DNA of 30,480 nt from CAYWGR01 sp964458015 (GCA_964458015.1 CAYWGR010000055.1:1-30480), one strand, 5' to 3'. Shown: positions 1 to 8,240, numbered from the stretch's first letter. Notes: a model not told the origin generated them from the letters alone. Translations and numbers: made by a program.

Positions 1-190
1 GCACAAAAAAATAGCCAGTCAGCCGTTGACACACGGCCCCTACAGAGATAAATGCCCTAGATTTTAGATGGTGGATTTTAGAGGGTGGATTTGAAGACAT
101 ACAACATCTCCCCTTGCGAATTAAGGACGGGAGGATGGGGATGCAACGTATTGCGGGCATCCACCATCCACCATCCAATATCCGATATAT
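1..190. repeat. Intergenic DNA with GATGGTGGAT-type short repeats
   Basis: This is non-coding DNA downstream of the first PEP-CTERM gene. It holds two near-tandem copies of a GGTGGATTT-containing unit (about 65-92). About 70 bases further on, the same motif appears on the other strand as CATCCACCATCCACCATCC (158-176), so GATGGTGGAT at 68-77 can pair with ATCCACCATC. The arrangement resembles a degenerate dispersed palindromic repeat, but only part of it may lie in the window. No gene or convincing terminator is seen. Confidence 0.4.
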
Positions 191-898
191 TTACTTCTGC
201 GTCCGCCACGCATAGGCCAGCAAGCCAAGTAGTCCAGTAGCGAGCAGCATTAGCGTACATGGCTCGGGTATTGACATAACACCGACATTGTCAAGAACTG
301 TGCCACCAGCGCCCCAAGTGACATTATCACTCTGGAACGTCAACGTAGCCACGGTGCTTTCACTGGGGGTAAAGGTGAAGGTGTAGTTTGCAAAGGCATC
401 GCTTGTGCCTAAAGTCGTTTGGGTCAAGGTTGCCGAGCCCGATCCCGTCGGCGTGCTGAGCGTTGACATTCCCAAGATCAGCGTGCCCGAAGCTGCGCTG
501 ATGATGGCTTGGAGCGTTTGCCCACTGGTGTCGCGATACTTCTCATAGTAGCTGACGGAGTATGTTGTTCCAGCGGCGACCGCAAAGCTCTGGAAGATGC
601 GTTCCCGGCCCACGCAATCGTCGAAGTTTAACGCCAAAGCCCCGCTGTATTTGACGTTGCTGGTTAGCCATGCAAAGCCGCTGTCACCGTTGCGGGTAAC
701 AGTCCATCCAGGTAGCGCAGTCGTTGACGTATAAGTTCCATCACCGACATCCGTCAATGCCAATTTGGTGATGCCCCAATCGAATGCATTATTAGTGTCG
801 TAAATCTCAAAATCGCCATTGGTGATTAGATCGGCCGAACACGGAATCGTCAAAGCCGCACCAATTACAAAACTCATCAAAATCACTTGCCATCGCAT
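191..898 (-). CDS. PEP-CTERM sorting domain protein (cassette A)
   Basis: This is a 235-residue exported protein. It has an N-terminal signal peptide (about residues 1-22, ending PCSA) and a C-terminal PEP-CTERM sorting signal: SIPEP, a hydrophobic segment LMLLATGLLGLLAYAW, then the basic tail RTQK. In known families this tail directs processing by an exosortase and surface or extracellular-matrix delivery. The body begins with NGDFE and later has a PGW, the pattern of galactose-binding-like (CBM/DUF642-type) PEP-CTERM proteins, so glycan binding is plausible but inferred. The start is supported by AAGGGAGA a few bases upstream of the ATG. It lies downstream of the sigma factor and FecR gene of cassette A on the same strand and is probably their target or operon partner. 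The Cys after PEP, where Ser or Thr is usual, is a small oddity. No exosortase gene is in the window. Confidence 0.85.
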   Translation of the reverse strand: MRWQVILMSFVIGAALTIPCSADLITNGDFEIYDTNNAFDWGITKLALTDVGDGTYTSTTALPGWTVTRNGDSGFAWLTSNVKYSGALALNFDDCVGRERIFQSFAVAAGTTYSVSYYEKYRDTSGQTLQAIISAASGTLILGMSTLSTPTGSGSATLTQTTLGTSDAFANYTFTFTPSESTVATLTFQSDNVTWGAGGTVLDNVGVMSIPEPCTLMLLATGLLGLLAYAWRTQK

Positions 899-1048
899 CG
901 TACCGTCTCCCTTGAAATTGTTAGAACTACCGAATTGTTTTTACACGCTTTCCTCTCTGCCCAAGCTGGCACGACAAACCCGCGCTACAGCATTTATCAC
1001 GGGCAGAATCCACGCCACTACGCTTCTATAACGCTCAAGCGGACGAAC

Positions 1049-1078
1049 CTAAGGACCACTCACGTTTGTTCCTCCTTT
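1049..1078 (-). other. Orphan Shine-Dalgarno followed by a four-codon ORF
   Basis: On the minus strand just after the FecR gene, a very strong AAAGGAGG (1071-1078) stands seven bases before a GTG at 1063. That frame reads only four codons (Met-Ser-Gly-Pro) before a TAG at 1049-1051. It is either a leader/minicistron between the FecR gene and the PEP-CTERM gene, or the remnant of a lost gene start. No conserved product is claimed. Confidence 0.3.
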
Positions 1079-1084
1079 CTCCAC

Positions 1085-2848
1085 TCATCTTGTGCGGTCC
1101 GACATGTGAGCGTCCCTATTGCCCCTTACAGGAACGGTGATGCCGCCGTCGCTCGGTTTTGAATTGCCATCGGATCGTCGTGGCGACGCAACGTCAACAC
1201 GGAAATCGCTAAAACGAACCCCATTGGTTCCGCCGATAAACAATCTTCCACAACTTTCCGATGATGCAAAATCGGGACAGGACACCGTGACGCTGGTGTC
1301 GTAACGGCCATCGTTATTGACGTCGACGCTAAAAACGGCGGTGGTCGTGGCCGGCATCCAAACAATTTTTGCAGTGATCGTGGTTTCCGCTGCTTGAGAG
1401 CGGAATGATGGGAGGACGTGCGGCGTGCGTCGGTCGGCACTGCACCGGACGGTGGCGCCTTCAGCACACCAACCCTCCCCCCAATACGCCAGATATGCAA
1501 AGGGCGGATTTTTTCCCGGCTCACTGAAATAATCGCTCGACTGGCCATCGCCGAGGCCGAAGAATGCGCTACCACTTGCGCCAAAAGCATTCGTGATCTT
1601 AACCGTGGCCACGAAGTCGCACATGCCGTAGTTGTGACGGGCCGTAGTGAGAAGATACACACGATCGGAATTGTCGTGGCCCGTGAATGCGGCGTAGTAC
1701 TTCGTATAATCCGCTACTTGCGGATTAATCCAATGCGAGGATGCCATTCCACTAAGATGATCGCTGAAGCTACCATCGGTCATGGTTGACGCAGGGAGTA
1801 CGCGGACGAAGTGTTTTGCAATACTGTTCGGCTCCGCAGATTGGAATCCACTGGTCGTGACTTGTATGGACTCCTGGGCTTTTAGGCGACTAACATTGCG
1901 TTTACCGTCCTCAACCAGCACCACACCGGCAAAGACATATACTTGCGTCAAATCTTGGTCGGACACTCGTACCCCGAACTCCGTTCCCAAATCAGTGACG
2001 CTTGCAGTGCGAGTGCGGACAACAAATAAGGGCTTAGAGACTCGAGATTGGGGATAGGAGACTAAATCTTTTTGCAGCCTCGCCGTCAACTTGCCATCCG
2101 ACAAGTACCCGCCGGTGGCCGAATCGATTTCATAGGTCACCGGGCCTTGTAGGATGACCTTCGCACCCGTGTCGTAGGTGATTTCCATCAGGCCGGAGGC
2201 CAAGGCGTATTTGCGACCGAGCAGAACATTAGCACCGTTAAAGGTTTCTGTTTTCGGATCAGCCCACTTGCAATCGACCATGCCGGTGATCTTGCCAACG
2301 ACTTTCAAAGTCGGATCGAAAGTTGCTTTTGATGGCAAAGAAGATGAATCCCTGGCAATCTCGTCCGGGCCAGATACATAGACCATCGAAGCGGCCCAGA
2401 GCCCAAGGCTCGTCAACACCGTTGCAATAAGCAGTGAGAACGGCAATTCCTGCGAGAAGAAACCGATGGTGCCGTGGTAGGCGGTGCTGAAAAAACCGGG
2501 AACAGGAACGGCGGCGATGGGAGCGGCAGTATGTGGATCATCTACACGGCTATTGCTGGAAGACGCGGTGGCGATTAGATCCGCATCTGCAATCGCTAAT
2601 CGCAGGAATGCCGCGTCCGAATCATCATCACCGAGCATTTCTCTCGTATGCAGTTCCGTCGCGGCCGCCCATTGGCGCAAAATGAAGCTATCACGAATGG
2701 TATGTGCGTAGACGCGGCGGGCCGGCTCGCTATTGAGAAGCAATTTGTTGAGATGTTCGATATCCTCGGGGCCAGCCTCGCCGCTGAGACAGGCAAACGT
2801 CAGATCATTGAGCTCGTCGAGCAAATTGTCGGGAAGCAGAGATGTCAT
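1085..2848 (-). CDS. FecR domain membrane protein with lectin-like C-terminus (putative anti-sigma factor, cassette A)
   Basis: This is a 587-residue single-pass membrane protein. Residues 1-95 are a cytoplasmic helical region (LNDLTFACLSGEAGPEDIEHLN) of the type that binds ECF sigma factors in planctomycete FecR proteins. A transmembrane helix follows at about 136-157, then a FecR-type beta domain at about 182-345 (VILQGPVTYE, TASVTDLGTEFGV, VYVFAGVV). The C-terminal region at about 350-565 looks like a beta-sandwich, concanavalin A-like fold, but its membership in a named family is uncertain. The start codon overlaps the sigma gene stop (ATGA, 2845-2848) and is preceded by AAGGAGGTGGAG inside the sigma gene, so the two are translationally coupled. 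The likely role is to hold the sigma factor until an extracytoplasmic ligand, perhaps a glycan, is sensed. The core is almost identical to that of the second FecR protein in this window. Confidence 0.85.
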   Translation of the reverse strand: MTSLLPDNLLDELNDLTFACLSGEAGPEDIEHLNKLLLNSEPARRVYAHTIRDSFILRQWAAATELHTREMLGDDDSDAAFLRLAIADADLIATASSSNSRVDDPHTAAPIAAVPVPGFFSTAYHGTIGFFSQELPFSLLIATVLTSLGLWAASMVYVSGPDEIARDSSSLPSKATFDPTLKVVGKITGMVDCKWADPKTETFNGANVLLGRKYALASGLMEITYDTGAKVILQGPVTYEIDSATGGYLSDGKLTARLQKDLVSYPQSRVSKPLFVVRTRTASVTDLGTEFGVRVSDQDLTQVYVFAGVVLVEDGKRNVSRLKAQESIQVTTSGFQSAEPNSIAKHFVRVLPASTMTDGSFSDHLSGMASSHWINPQVADYTKYYAAFTGHDNSDRVYLLTTARHNYGMCDFVATVKITNAFGASGSAFFGLGDGQSSDYFSEPGKNPPFAYLAYWGEGWCAEGATVRCSADRRTPHVLPSFRSQAAETTITAKIVWMPATTTAVFSVDVNNDGRYDTSVTVSCPDFASSESCGRLFIGGTNGVRFSDFRVDVASPRRSDGNSKPSDGGITVPVRGNRDAHMSDRTR

Positions 2849-3384
2849 GATTTCTCCACCTCCTTCTGCCGAGCATCCTCGATGCAGTGATACAGTTTTC
2901 GACGCACTCGCAGCATTGCTTGACGAATCGCCTCGGATTTACGACCAACCAGGGAGGCAACTTTTTGGGAGGAATAGCCCGCGATGCAGCAATGCCACAA
3001 TAGATTCCGTTGCCACTGGGTAAGCTTTTTCAAGCATCCCTCGACGAAAACCGACCGCGTATCTGCTTCGGCGGCGGTCTGTGTTAATTCTTCGGACATG
3101 CTCTCGACAAGTTCCTGACTGAATTGGACGCGAGATCGGGCTAAGCGAGTGCGAAAGGCCAACACCTCATAGCGAGCGATCACACATGCCCAGACGCCAA
3201 AATCCTTGTCTGGATCGTAGGTTTCGAATTGTTCCCAGAGCCGAAGTTTCGTTGTCTGGATAATGTCTTCGGCGTCGTTCCAATTCGGCACCAATGCCAA
3301 TACGAAGCTCCCCAGGCGGCGCTCATGCGCAGCCAATAGCTGCACGAATTTGGCGCCATGATCCTTGGATTCGCTGCCGAACAT
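2845..3384 (-). CDS. ECF-type RNA polymerase sigma factor (cassette A)
   Basis: This sigma-70 family protein of about 179 residues has region 2 near residues 15-75 (NDAEDIIQTTKLRLWEQF, then FGVWACVIARYEV) and region 4 near 115-170 (KKLTQWQRNLLW, then a helix-turn-helix ending EAIRQAMLRVRRKL). This is the small ECF architecture common in planctomycetes and Verrucomicrobia, where it is paired with FecR-LamG proteins. The reading frame begins with GTG-ATG-ATG. AAGGAG upstream lies four bases from the first ATG (3387) and seven from the second (3384), so 3384 is preferred, with 3387 equally possible. It overlaps the downstream FecR gene by four bases. It probably directs transcription of its own cassette and possibly of glycan-use genes; that target set is inferred. 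Confidence 0.87.
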   Translation of the reverse strand: MFGSESKDHGAKFVQLLAAHERRLGSFVLALVPNWNDAEDIIQTTKLRLWEQFETYDPDKDFGVWACVIARYEVLAFRTRLARSRVQFSQELVESMSEELTQTAAEADTRSVFVEGCLKKLTQWQRNLLWHCCIAGYSSQKVASLVGRKSEAIRQAMLRVRRKLYHCIEDARQKEVEKS

Positions 3385-3387
3385 CAT

Positions 3388-3710
3388 CACACTCCTTGGA
3401 CGCTACGATCCTCTACCAATAGTAAACAGGATTGGCCGGATTGTGACACATAAAAATTGGACAATCGAAGGACCATCGCGCAAAACTGTTCGCAAAGTGT
3501 TTGCGGACTGTAGGTTAGGTCCGGTTGACGCGCAGGATTAGAAGACTCGCCTGAAAGGTCACGGCACCGCCCTTATGGGGAAGGTAATCAAATCACGTCG
3601 GCCCGTCGGATGTCCACGGACGTTTGCCGGATGCGGCGGCGAATGTAGGTCGGGAAGGAAACCCCGCAAGCGAGTGTATCCTCGAGCGCCGGAGCAAATC
3701 TCCCAACTCA
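3388..3710. promoter_or_regulatory. Intergenic region upstream of sigma factor A with an inverted repeat
   Basis: This gap of about 320 bases contains the promoter region of the minus-strand sigma gene and the 3' flank of the araC-type gene. A near-perfect inverted repeat, GTTCGCAAA-GTG-TTTGCGGAC (3488-3508, one mismatched pair), lies about 100 bases upstream of the sigma start and could be a protein-binding site. A weak minus-strand promoter-like pair (TGTCAC, 18 bases, TACTAT) lies just upstream of the gene. No gene is supported here; the plus-strand open frame starting near 3575 has no start signal and runs into the opposing gene. Confidence 0.3.
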
Positions 3711-4601
3711 TTATCGCGATGACCAAAGCCTGCGAAATTGGCTGGGCGTTTGGCCGGTGTAGCGGCGAAAGACGGTGGCAAAGTAATGGCTTGTCGAGAA
3801 TCCCAAACGCATGGCTACTTGAGTGACAGAGACGTTTTCCGACTGGAAGAGGAGTTGAGCGCGGTCGATCTTCTTTCGCATCACATAATCGGCCGGTGGG
3901 ATGCCGGTCTCTGCCTTGAAACGCGATTTGAACCTGGTTTCGGACAAGCCCGCCAACCGTGCGAGTTGTCGTACCGTAAAAACGCTGTCGATATTCCGAT
4001 TAACATATTCCTGTACTTTGAGGATAACCGGCGTAACAACGTGCTGCGACTTATGGGATGCCTCGATTACATCTAGCAGAAGACGCAAGAGCAGATTTTG
4101 CAATTCAATTTTGCGTAAAGGATTGTCGTTGCGGTCGTAAACGGCGAAAACATGGCGGAGCGTTCTTCCGATGTTATCGCTTGCCTTAAAACACCGCGCG
4201 GGCATTTCTAAAAGCGAATTCGTCAGTTGTTGCCCCGCTGCTGAATCAAGCGAAAGAAACCGCTGCTTGGCGTTGGGCATGTTTAGCAACATCCAATATA
4301 AAACGCCTTTGCCTTCCGGTGATGAGCCAGTACCGTGCTTTTCGCCTGGGTACGTGACGAAAACATCACCGCCCTTCAGGTCGAATCGTTCTTCACCGAC
4401 AAAATAGGTTTGCTCCCCTTGCTCCAAGTAACAAATTTCCATCATGTTGCCGTGCGAATGATCTTCCAAGGCAGGATGCACGGCCGTGTAACGATAGCGG
4501 CCCAAGATAACGACATCGCGAAAACCCAGCGGACGGAAGTCTAATATCTTCCGTTCGTCCGATGGATTGATGAGAACCGGCGGCAGGTGTGTTTTGGCCA
4601 T
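3711..4601 (-). CDS. AraC family transcriptional regulator with N-terminal cupin
   Basis: This is a cytoplasmic regulator of 296 residues from the chosen start. The N-terminal half is a cupin-like effector domain (HSHGNMMEICYLEQGEQTYF, then GGDVFVTYPGEKHG), as in AraC regulators that sense sugars or related small molecules. The last 100 residues carry the two helix-turn-helix motifs (TVRQLARLAGLSETRFKSRF and VTQVAMRLGFSTSHYFATVF, followed by GQTPSQFR). It is divergent from the DUF6807/Gfo-Idh operon and is its probable activator. Two starts are possible. The ATG at 4601 leaves the palindrome at 4640-4659 in intergenic DNA and has no clear Shine-Dalgarno. A GTG at 4670 adds 23 residues and has AGGAG 12 bases upstream, but would place the palindrome inside the coding region. 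Confidence 0.88.
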   Translation of the reverse strand: MAKTHLPPVLINPSDERKILDFRPLGFRDVVILGRYRYTAVHPALEDHSHGNMMEICYLEQGEQTYFVGEERFDLKGGDVFVTYPGEKHGTGSSPEGKGVLYWMLLNMPNAKQRFLSLDSAAGQQLTNSLLEMPARCFKASDNIGRTLRHVFAVYDRNDNPLRKIELQNLLLRLLLDVIEASHKSQHVVTPVILKVQEYVNRNIDSVFTVRQLARLAGLSETRFKSRFKAETGIPPADYVMRKKIDRAQLLFQSENVSVTQVAMRLGFSTSHYFATVFRRYTGQTPSQFRRLWSSR

Positions 4602-4639
4602 ATGATGTGCGACGGTTGGATCAACAACGCCCTGTTTGA

Positions 4640-4692
4640 TATTGTACTTCAATACAATACTGAATGCCACAAGGATCGAGATCTCCTATAAT
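4640..4692 (+). promoter_or_regulatory. Candidate AraC-type operator and promoter of the sugar operon
   Basis: A perfect inverted repeat TATTGTA-CTTCAA-TACAATA (4640-4659) lies upstream of a consensus -10 TATAAT (4687-4692) reading toward the DUF6807 gene. Seventeen bases upstream of the -10 there is no good -35 sequence (ATGCCA), as expected for an activator-dependent promoter. The predicted transcription start near 4699 would give a leader of about 40 bases before the ATG at 4738. The palindrome centre would then be near -50. Assignment to the neighbouring AraC regulator is inferred from position only. Confidence 0.42.
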
Positions 4693-4737
4693 CATCATTT
4701 GAAGTGGAGAAGAATCATATTTTTGGAGAAATCCACG

Positions 4738-5787
4738 ATGGCTCATTGCTCGTTCCGTTACATTTATAGAGCGTTCTATGTATGGATGGCCGGTATTGCC
4801 TTAACGCTGGGAAGTTTTTGGACCTACGCAGCAGATTCTGCCGCCTCTGCGGCTTTGCATGCCGTTCAGGATCCAATTTCCGGCCAGATCGACATTCTGG
4901 AAGGCAAGCGGCCCGTGCTGCGTTACAACTATCGTGCCGTGCAGCCGCCGAAAGGATTTTTGGATCGTGTTCAGCCGGAGAACCGCAAGTATGCCCAGCC
5001 GCGCAGCGACTACATTCACCCTTTATTTGGACTGGATGGAGATGTGTTGACTGCCGATTGGTCGAAAGATCACCCGCATCATCGCGGCATTTATTGGGCT
5101 TGGCCCGAGGTCGATTATCGCGGACAGCGAGGCGATCTACATGGATTGCAGAATGTCATGGCGCGTCCCACGGGGCGAATCGAGTTGCATTCCACGGAGG
5201 CGTGGTCCGAAATCAAAGCGGAGAATGTATGGAAATGGCAAGATCAAACGCCTATCGTTCTCGAAACCGCTACGATTCGCGCGTGGCGCAGCAACGATCA
5301 TGGGCAATTCATCGACTTGATGCTGAACTTCCAAGCTATGGACAATGACGTAGCACTGGCACGACGAGGAACTTTACACTACGGCGGCTTGAATCTCCGT
5401 TTATCGCCGGTCAAGGATTTGAAGATTTCGACGCACACCGACCCTGCGGACGCCAAAAATCGGTCCTCCTGGGGTTATGCCGGCGGCATCTGGGGCGATA
5501 AAGGCCGGACGTCGTCCCTGGCCGTGTTTCAGCACCCCAACAATCCCGAATATCCAGGCCAGTGGATCGAGTATCCGGGGCTCCCCTGGTTTCAGCCGAC
5601 ATTTCCCACGGCCACAACTCGCTACGTGTTGAAAAAGGGCCAACCATTGAAGCTTCAATATCGACTATGGCTCCAGCGCGGCAATAAGCTGCCGGACGAA
5701 ATAGTTCAACAACAATGTCAAGCCTACCAACAGACAAACAGCGATTCAACCGGTTCGGCAACCATCGCTGTCCCGCCATCCCATTGA
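4738..5787 (+). CDS. Secreted DUF6807 (PmoA-like) family protein
   Basis: This 349-residue protein has a Sec signal peptide (hydrophobic segment VWMAGIALTLGSFW, cleavage probably after TYA). It shows the hallmarks of the DUF6807/PmoA-like family: RPVLRYNYR near the start of the mature protein, then YIHPLFGLDGDVLTADW and the histidine-rich HPHHRGIYWAWPEVDY, which is the likely active or metal-binding centre. Family members occur in planctomycete and Bacteroidetes glycan operons; their reaction is not established, and the methane oxygenase name is not informative here. The start at 4738 is chosen because GGAG lies nine bases upstream and it yields the signal peptide; an in-frame ATG at 4636 would add an unlikely extension. 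It is the first gene of a four-gene plus-strand operon and ends 15 bases before the next start. Confidence 0.85.
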   Translation: MAHCSFRYIYRAFYVWMAGIALTLGSFWTYAADSAASAALHAVQDPISGQIDILEGKRPVLRYNYRAVQPPKGFLDRVQPENRKYAQPRSDYIHPLFGLDGDVLTADWSKDHPHHRGIYWAWPEVDYRGQRGDLHGLQNVMARPTGRIELHSTEAWSEIKAENVWKWQDQTPIVLETATIRAWRSNDHGQFIDLMLNFQAMDNDVALARRGTLHYGGLNLRLSPVKDLKISTHTDPADAKNRSSWGYAGGIWGDKGRTSSLAVFQHPNNPEYPGQWIEYPGLPWFQPTFPTATTRYVLKKGQPLKLQYRLWLQRGNKLPDEIVQQQCQAYQQTNSDSTGSATIAVPPSH

Positions 5788-5802
5788 TTGAAAGGGAATA
5801 CA

Positions 5803-7089
5803 ATGCCAGACCTTCATTCATCACGCCGTTCGTTTCTGAAAGCCAATGCTGCGATGGCAATTGCCGCCGCGCTGCCGCTTGCCCGTAGTGCGCATGCCGC
5901 GGGCAGCGACCTATTGCGCGTCGGCTTGGTGGGCTGCGGTTCACGCGGAACGGGCGCGGCCGTGAACGCGCTCAACGCCGATCCCAATGCGAAGATCGTT
6001 GCGTTGGCCGACGCCTTCCCCGATGCCATTGGTCCGTGCCTTGCACAGCTGAAGAATATCAAAGGGCCACAGGTTGACGTTCCCGTGGATCGCCAATTCA
6101 GCGGTTTGGATGCCTATCGGCGTTTGATCGACAGCGTCGATGTGGTGCTGCTGGCCACGCCCTCGCATTTCCATGCAATTCACATGAAAGCCGCCGTCGA
6201 GGCCGGCAAGCATGTTTTCGTGGAGAAGCCGCACGCCGTTGACCCGGTCGGCGTCAGAATGGTGGCCGAGGCTTGTGCAATTGCACGCCGGAAGAATCTA
6301 AGCGTTGTGTCGGGCCTTTGCTGGCGTTACAACCACGGCGCGCGTGAGACCATGAAACGAGTGCATGACGGAGCTATCGGCGAAGTGCTGGCTGTCCACA
6401 CCAACTATATTACTGAATTCAGTTGGACAAGGCCACGAAAACCTCAATACACCGAAATGGAGTACCAACTGCGAAACTGGTACAACTTCACTTGGCTTTC
6501 CGGTGATCTGCCGGGCTTGACATTGGTTCACAGCCTAGACAAAGGCTCCTGGGCATTCGGCGACAAACCGCCGATACGCGCATGGGGACTTGGAGGGCGT
6601 CAGGTTCGCGTCGCAAGCGAATTCGGCGATGTCTACGACCATCACGCCATTGTTTATGAGTATGACAACGGGGCGAAGATGTTTGCCTATGTCCGCCAAC
6701 AAAACGGCTGTTTCAGCGACGTCTCGGATCATATCATCGGCACGAAAGGATGCGCTTATCCGATGCTGCACAGCATTAACGGTGAAAAGCCGTGGCGCTA
6801 TGATGGCCCGAAACCGTCCATGCATGATGTAGAACATCAGGAACTATTTGCCGCGATTCGTGCCGGAAAAGCCCTCAACAACGGCGACTACATGGCAACC
6901 AGCACCATGTTGGCGGTGCTTGGTCGCATGGCATGTTACAGCGGAAGCACCATTTCCTACCAAGACGCCATGAAATCGCCGCTGAGTTTGGCTCCCGCAC
7001 GCTATGCGTTCGACGCTGCTCCGCCGGTTATGCCCGATAAGAATGGCTTGTATCCGATCGCCATGCCGGGTTCGACGAAACAGGTATAA
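5803..7089 (+). CDS. Tat-exported Gfo/Idh/MocA family oxidoreductase
   Basis: This is a 428-residue NAD(P)-dependent oxidoreductase of the Gfo/Idh/MocA family. The N-terminus is a twin-arginine signal (SSRRSFLKANAAMAIAAALP), so it is exported folded with its cofactor, as known for periplasmic glucose-fructose oxidoreductase relatives. The Rossmann nucleotide-binding loop is GLVGCGSRG at about 41-49, and the family EKP motif with the conserved lysine is at 141-143. The substrate is probably a sugar or sugar acid, but its identity cannot be read from sequence. AAGGGA ten bases upstream supports the ATG at 5803 over an in-frame TTG at 5788. It sits between the DUF6807 and URO-D-like genes in one operon. 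Confidence 0.9.
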   Translation: MPDLHSSRRSFLKANAAMAIAAALPLARSAHAAGSDLLRVGLVGCGSRGTGAAVNALNADPNAKIVALADAFPDAIGPCLAQLKNIKGPQVDVPVDRQFSGLDAYRRLIDSVDVVLLATPSHFHAIHMKAAVEAGKHVFVEKPHAVDPVGVRMVAEACAIARRKNLSVVSGLCWRYNHGARETMKRVHDGAIGEVLAVHTNYITEFSWTRPRKPQYTEMEYQLRNWYNFTWLSGDLPGLTLVHSLDKGSWAFGDKPPIRAWGLGGRQVRVASEFGDVYDHHAIVYEYDNGAKMFAYVRQQNGCFSDVSDHIIGTKGCAYPMLHSINGEKPWRYDGPKPSMHDVEHQELFAAIRAGKALNNGDYMATSTMLAVLGRMACYSGSTISYQDAMKSPLSLAPARYAFDAAPPVMPDKNGLYPIAMPGSTKQV

Positions 7090-7142
7090 GGAACGGCACG
7101 ATTCAATTGCTCGTGTGTATCGAAAACCCTACAGCGCAAAAA

Positions 7143-8210
7143 ATGACTGACTTAGCCGTCGCGCCGACAACGATGTCTTCCCGAGAACTTGTAAGCCGCG
7201 CCATTCGTGGACTGCCGAATCCCCGAATCGCCTGCGGCCCGCTGGCCGTGCATTATTGCGCTCACTTGTCAGGCGTTTCGTTGCGCGATTACACGCTTAA
7301 CCCGCGCATACTGGCGGATTGCGTACTGCGATATTACGAGGTGTTTCGCCCTGACGCCGTCTGGCTTTCCGCCGACACGTGGGTTACCGCGCAAGCCATG
7401 GGCGCTTCGGTGGACTTTCCCTCGGGAAACCAACCGATGGCGGGCATTGGTGGTCCATGCGTGCGTACATCGGCTGATATCGATCGCATTCCGCCGCCCG
7501 ATCCCACTTCGCAAGGCCGATGGCCGATCATGCTGGAGGCACTGCGACGGATTCGCGAGGCGTTGGGGAATGACGTGTTTGTGGCCGCATGTTTCGACCA
7601 GTATCCCTTCTCGCTGGCCTGCGCGATGCTGGGCATCCAACAGGTCATGACGCAGATCATGGACGACCGCTCCCTGGTCGATGCCCTGATGGAAAAATGC
7701 GCCGAGTATGCTACGGCCTATGCGTTGGCCCTGGCCGAGAACGGCGCCGACATGCTCAGCGGCGGCGATTCGCCTGCGGGCCTGATCGGCCCGAGGCTGT
7801 ACCGCGAGGTCGCACTGCCGTATGAACGGCGCGTCATCGAATCGTTGAAGTCGAAATGCACCAACCCGATATCGTTGCATATCTGCGGCAATGCGACTCC
7901 GCTGCTGCCCGAAATGGCCCAATCCGGGGCTGACGTTCTCGAACTTGATTACCGAGTGGCTGCCGCGGATGCAAGCCGTGCTGTCGGCCCCGAGATCGCG
8001 ATTTGGGGCAACGTTGATCCTGTGTCTGTATTGGCACAGGGCAACCCGGAGCAGGTGCACACGGTGACGAATAAACTCCTTAGTGACATTCATAAAGCTG
8101 GACATACGCGATTTGTACTTAGCTCGGGCTGCACATTAGCTGTTGAAACGCCGGAAGCCAATCTCCATGCCATGTTCGAGAGTGTTGGCATATCGGCTGG
8201 TGCGCGGTAA
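7143..8210 (+). CDS. URO-D superfamily protein, MtaA/CmuA methyltransferase-like
   Basis: This is a cytoplasmic protein of about 355 residues of the uroporphyrinogen decarboxylase superfamily. It carries the HxC...C pattern used by MtaA/MtbA/CmuA-type methyltransferases to bind zinc: LHICGN (H246, C248 from the chosen start) and SSGCTLAVETP (C330). Other family segments are SGGDSPAGLIGPRLYREVALPYE and IAIWGNVDP. Retention of these ligands, and its place in a sugar operon rather than among haem genes, argue for a thiol- or corrinoid-dependent methyl transfer or related reaction rather than haem synthesis; the true substrate is unknown. Start choice is uncertain: a TTG at 7107 has AAGGAA upstream, ATG at 7143 is used here, and homology would also allow ATG at 7173 (MSSREL). 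Confidence 0.82.
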   Translation: MTDLAVAPTTMSSRELVSRAIRGLPNPRIACGPLAVHYCAHLSGVSLRDYTLNPRILADCVLRYYEVFRPDAVWLSADTWVTAQAMGASVDFPSGNQPMAGIGGPCVRTSADIDRIPPPDPTSQGRWPIMLEALRRIREALGNDVFVAACFDQYPFSLACAMLGIQQVMTQIMDDRSLVDALMEKCAEYATAYALALAENGADMLSGGDSPAGLIGPRLYREVALPYERRVIESLKSKCTNPISLHICGNATPLLPEMAQSGADVLELDYRVAAADASRAVGPEIAIWGNVDPVSVLAQGNPEQVHTVTNKLLSDIHKAGHTRFVLSSGCTLAVETPEANLHAMFESVGISAGAR

Positions 8211-8240
8211 TGTTGTATATTTTCTCGGAGATCATAACAT

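Noticed and set aside
26..54. Perfect TTGACA at 26-31 as a promoter
   Set aside because: The best -10 at proper spacing (TAAATG) is poor, and no plus-strand gene follows for several kilobases.
3575..3826. 83-codon plus-strand frame in the sigma A/AraC gap
   Set aside because: It overlaps the conserved C-terminus of the AraC gene on the other strand and has no ribosome-binding site or recognisable product.
4738..5787. Methane monooxygenase subunit PmoA
   Set aside because: The similarity is only to the DUF6807 family sometimes labelled PmoA-like; the protein is a soluble secreted protein without the multiple membrane helices of any methane oxygenase subunit.
7269..8105. 278-codon minus-strand open frame opposite the URO-D-like gene
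   Set aside because: It is antisense to a well-supported gene, with an arginine/histidine-rich composition typical of shadow frames.
7143..8210. Calling the URO-D family gene hemE
   Set aside because: Zinc-ligand pattern HxC...C and operon context point to the methyltransferase-like branch; no other haem gene is near.
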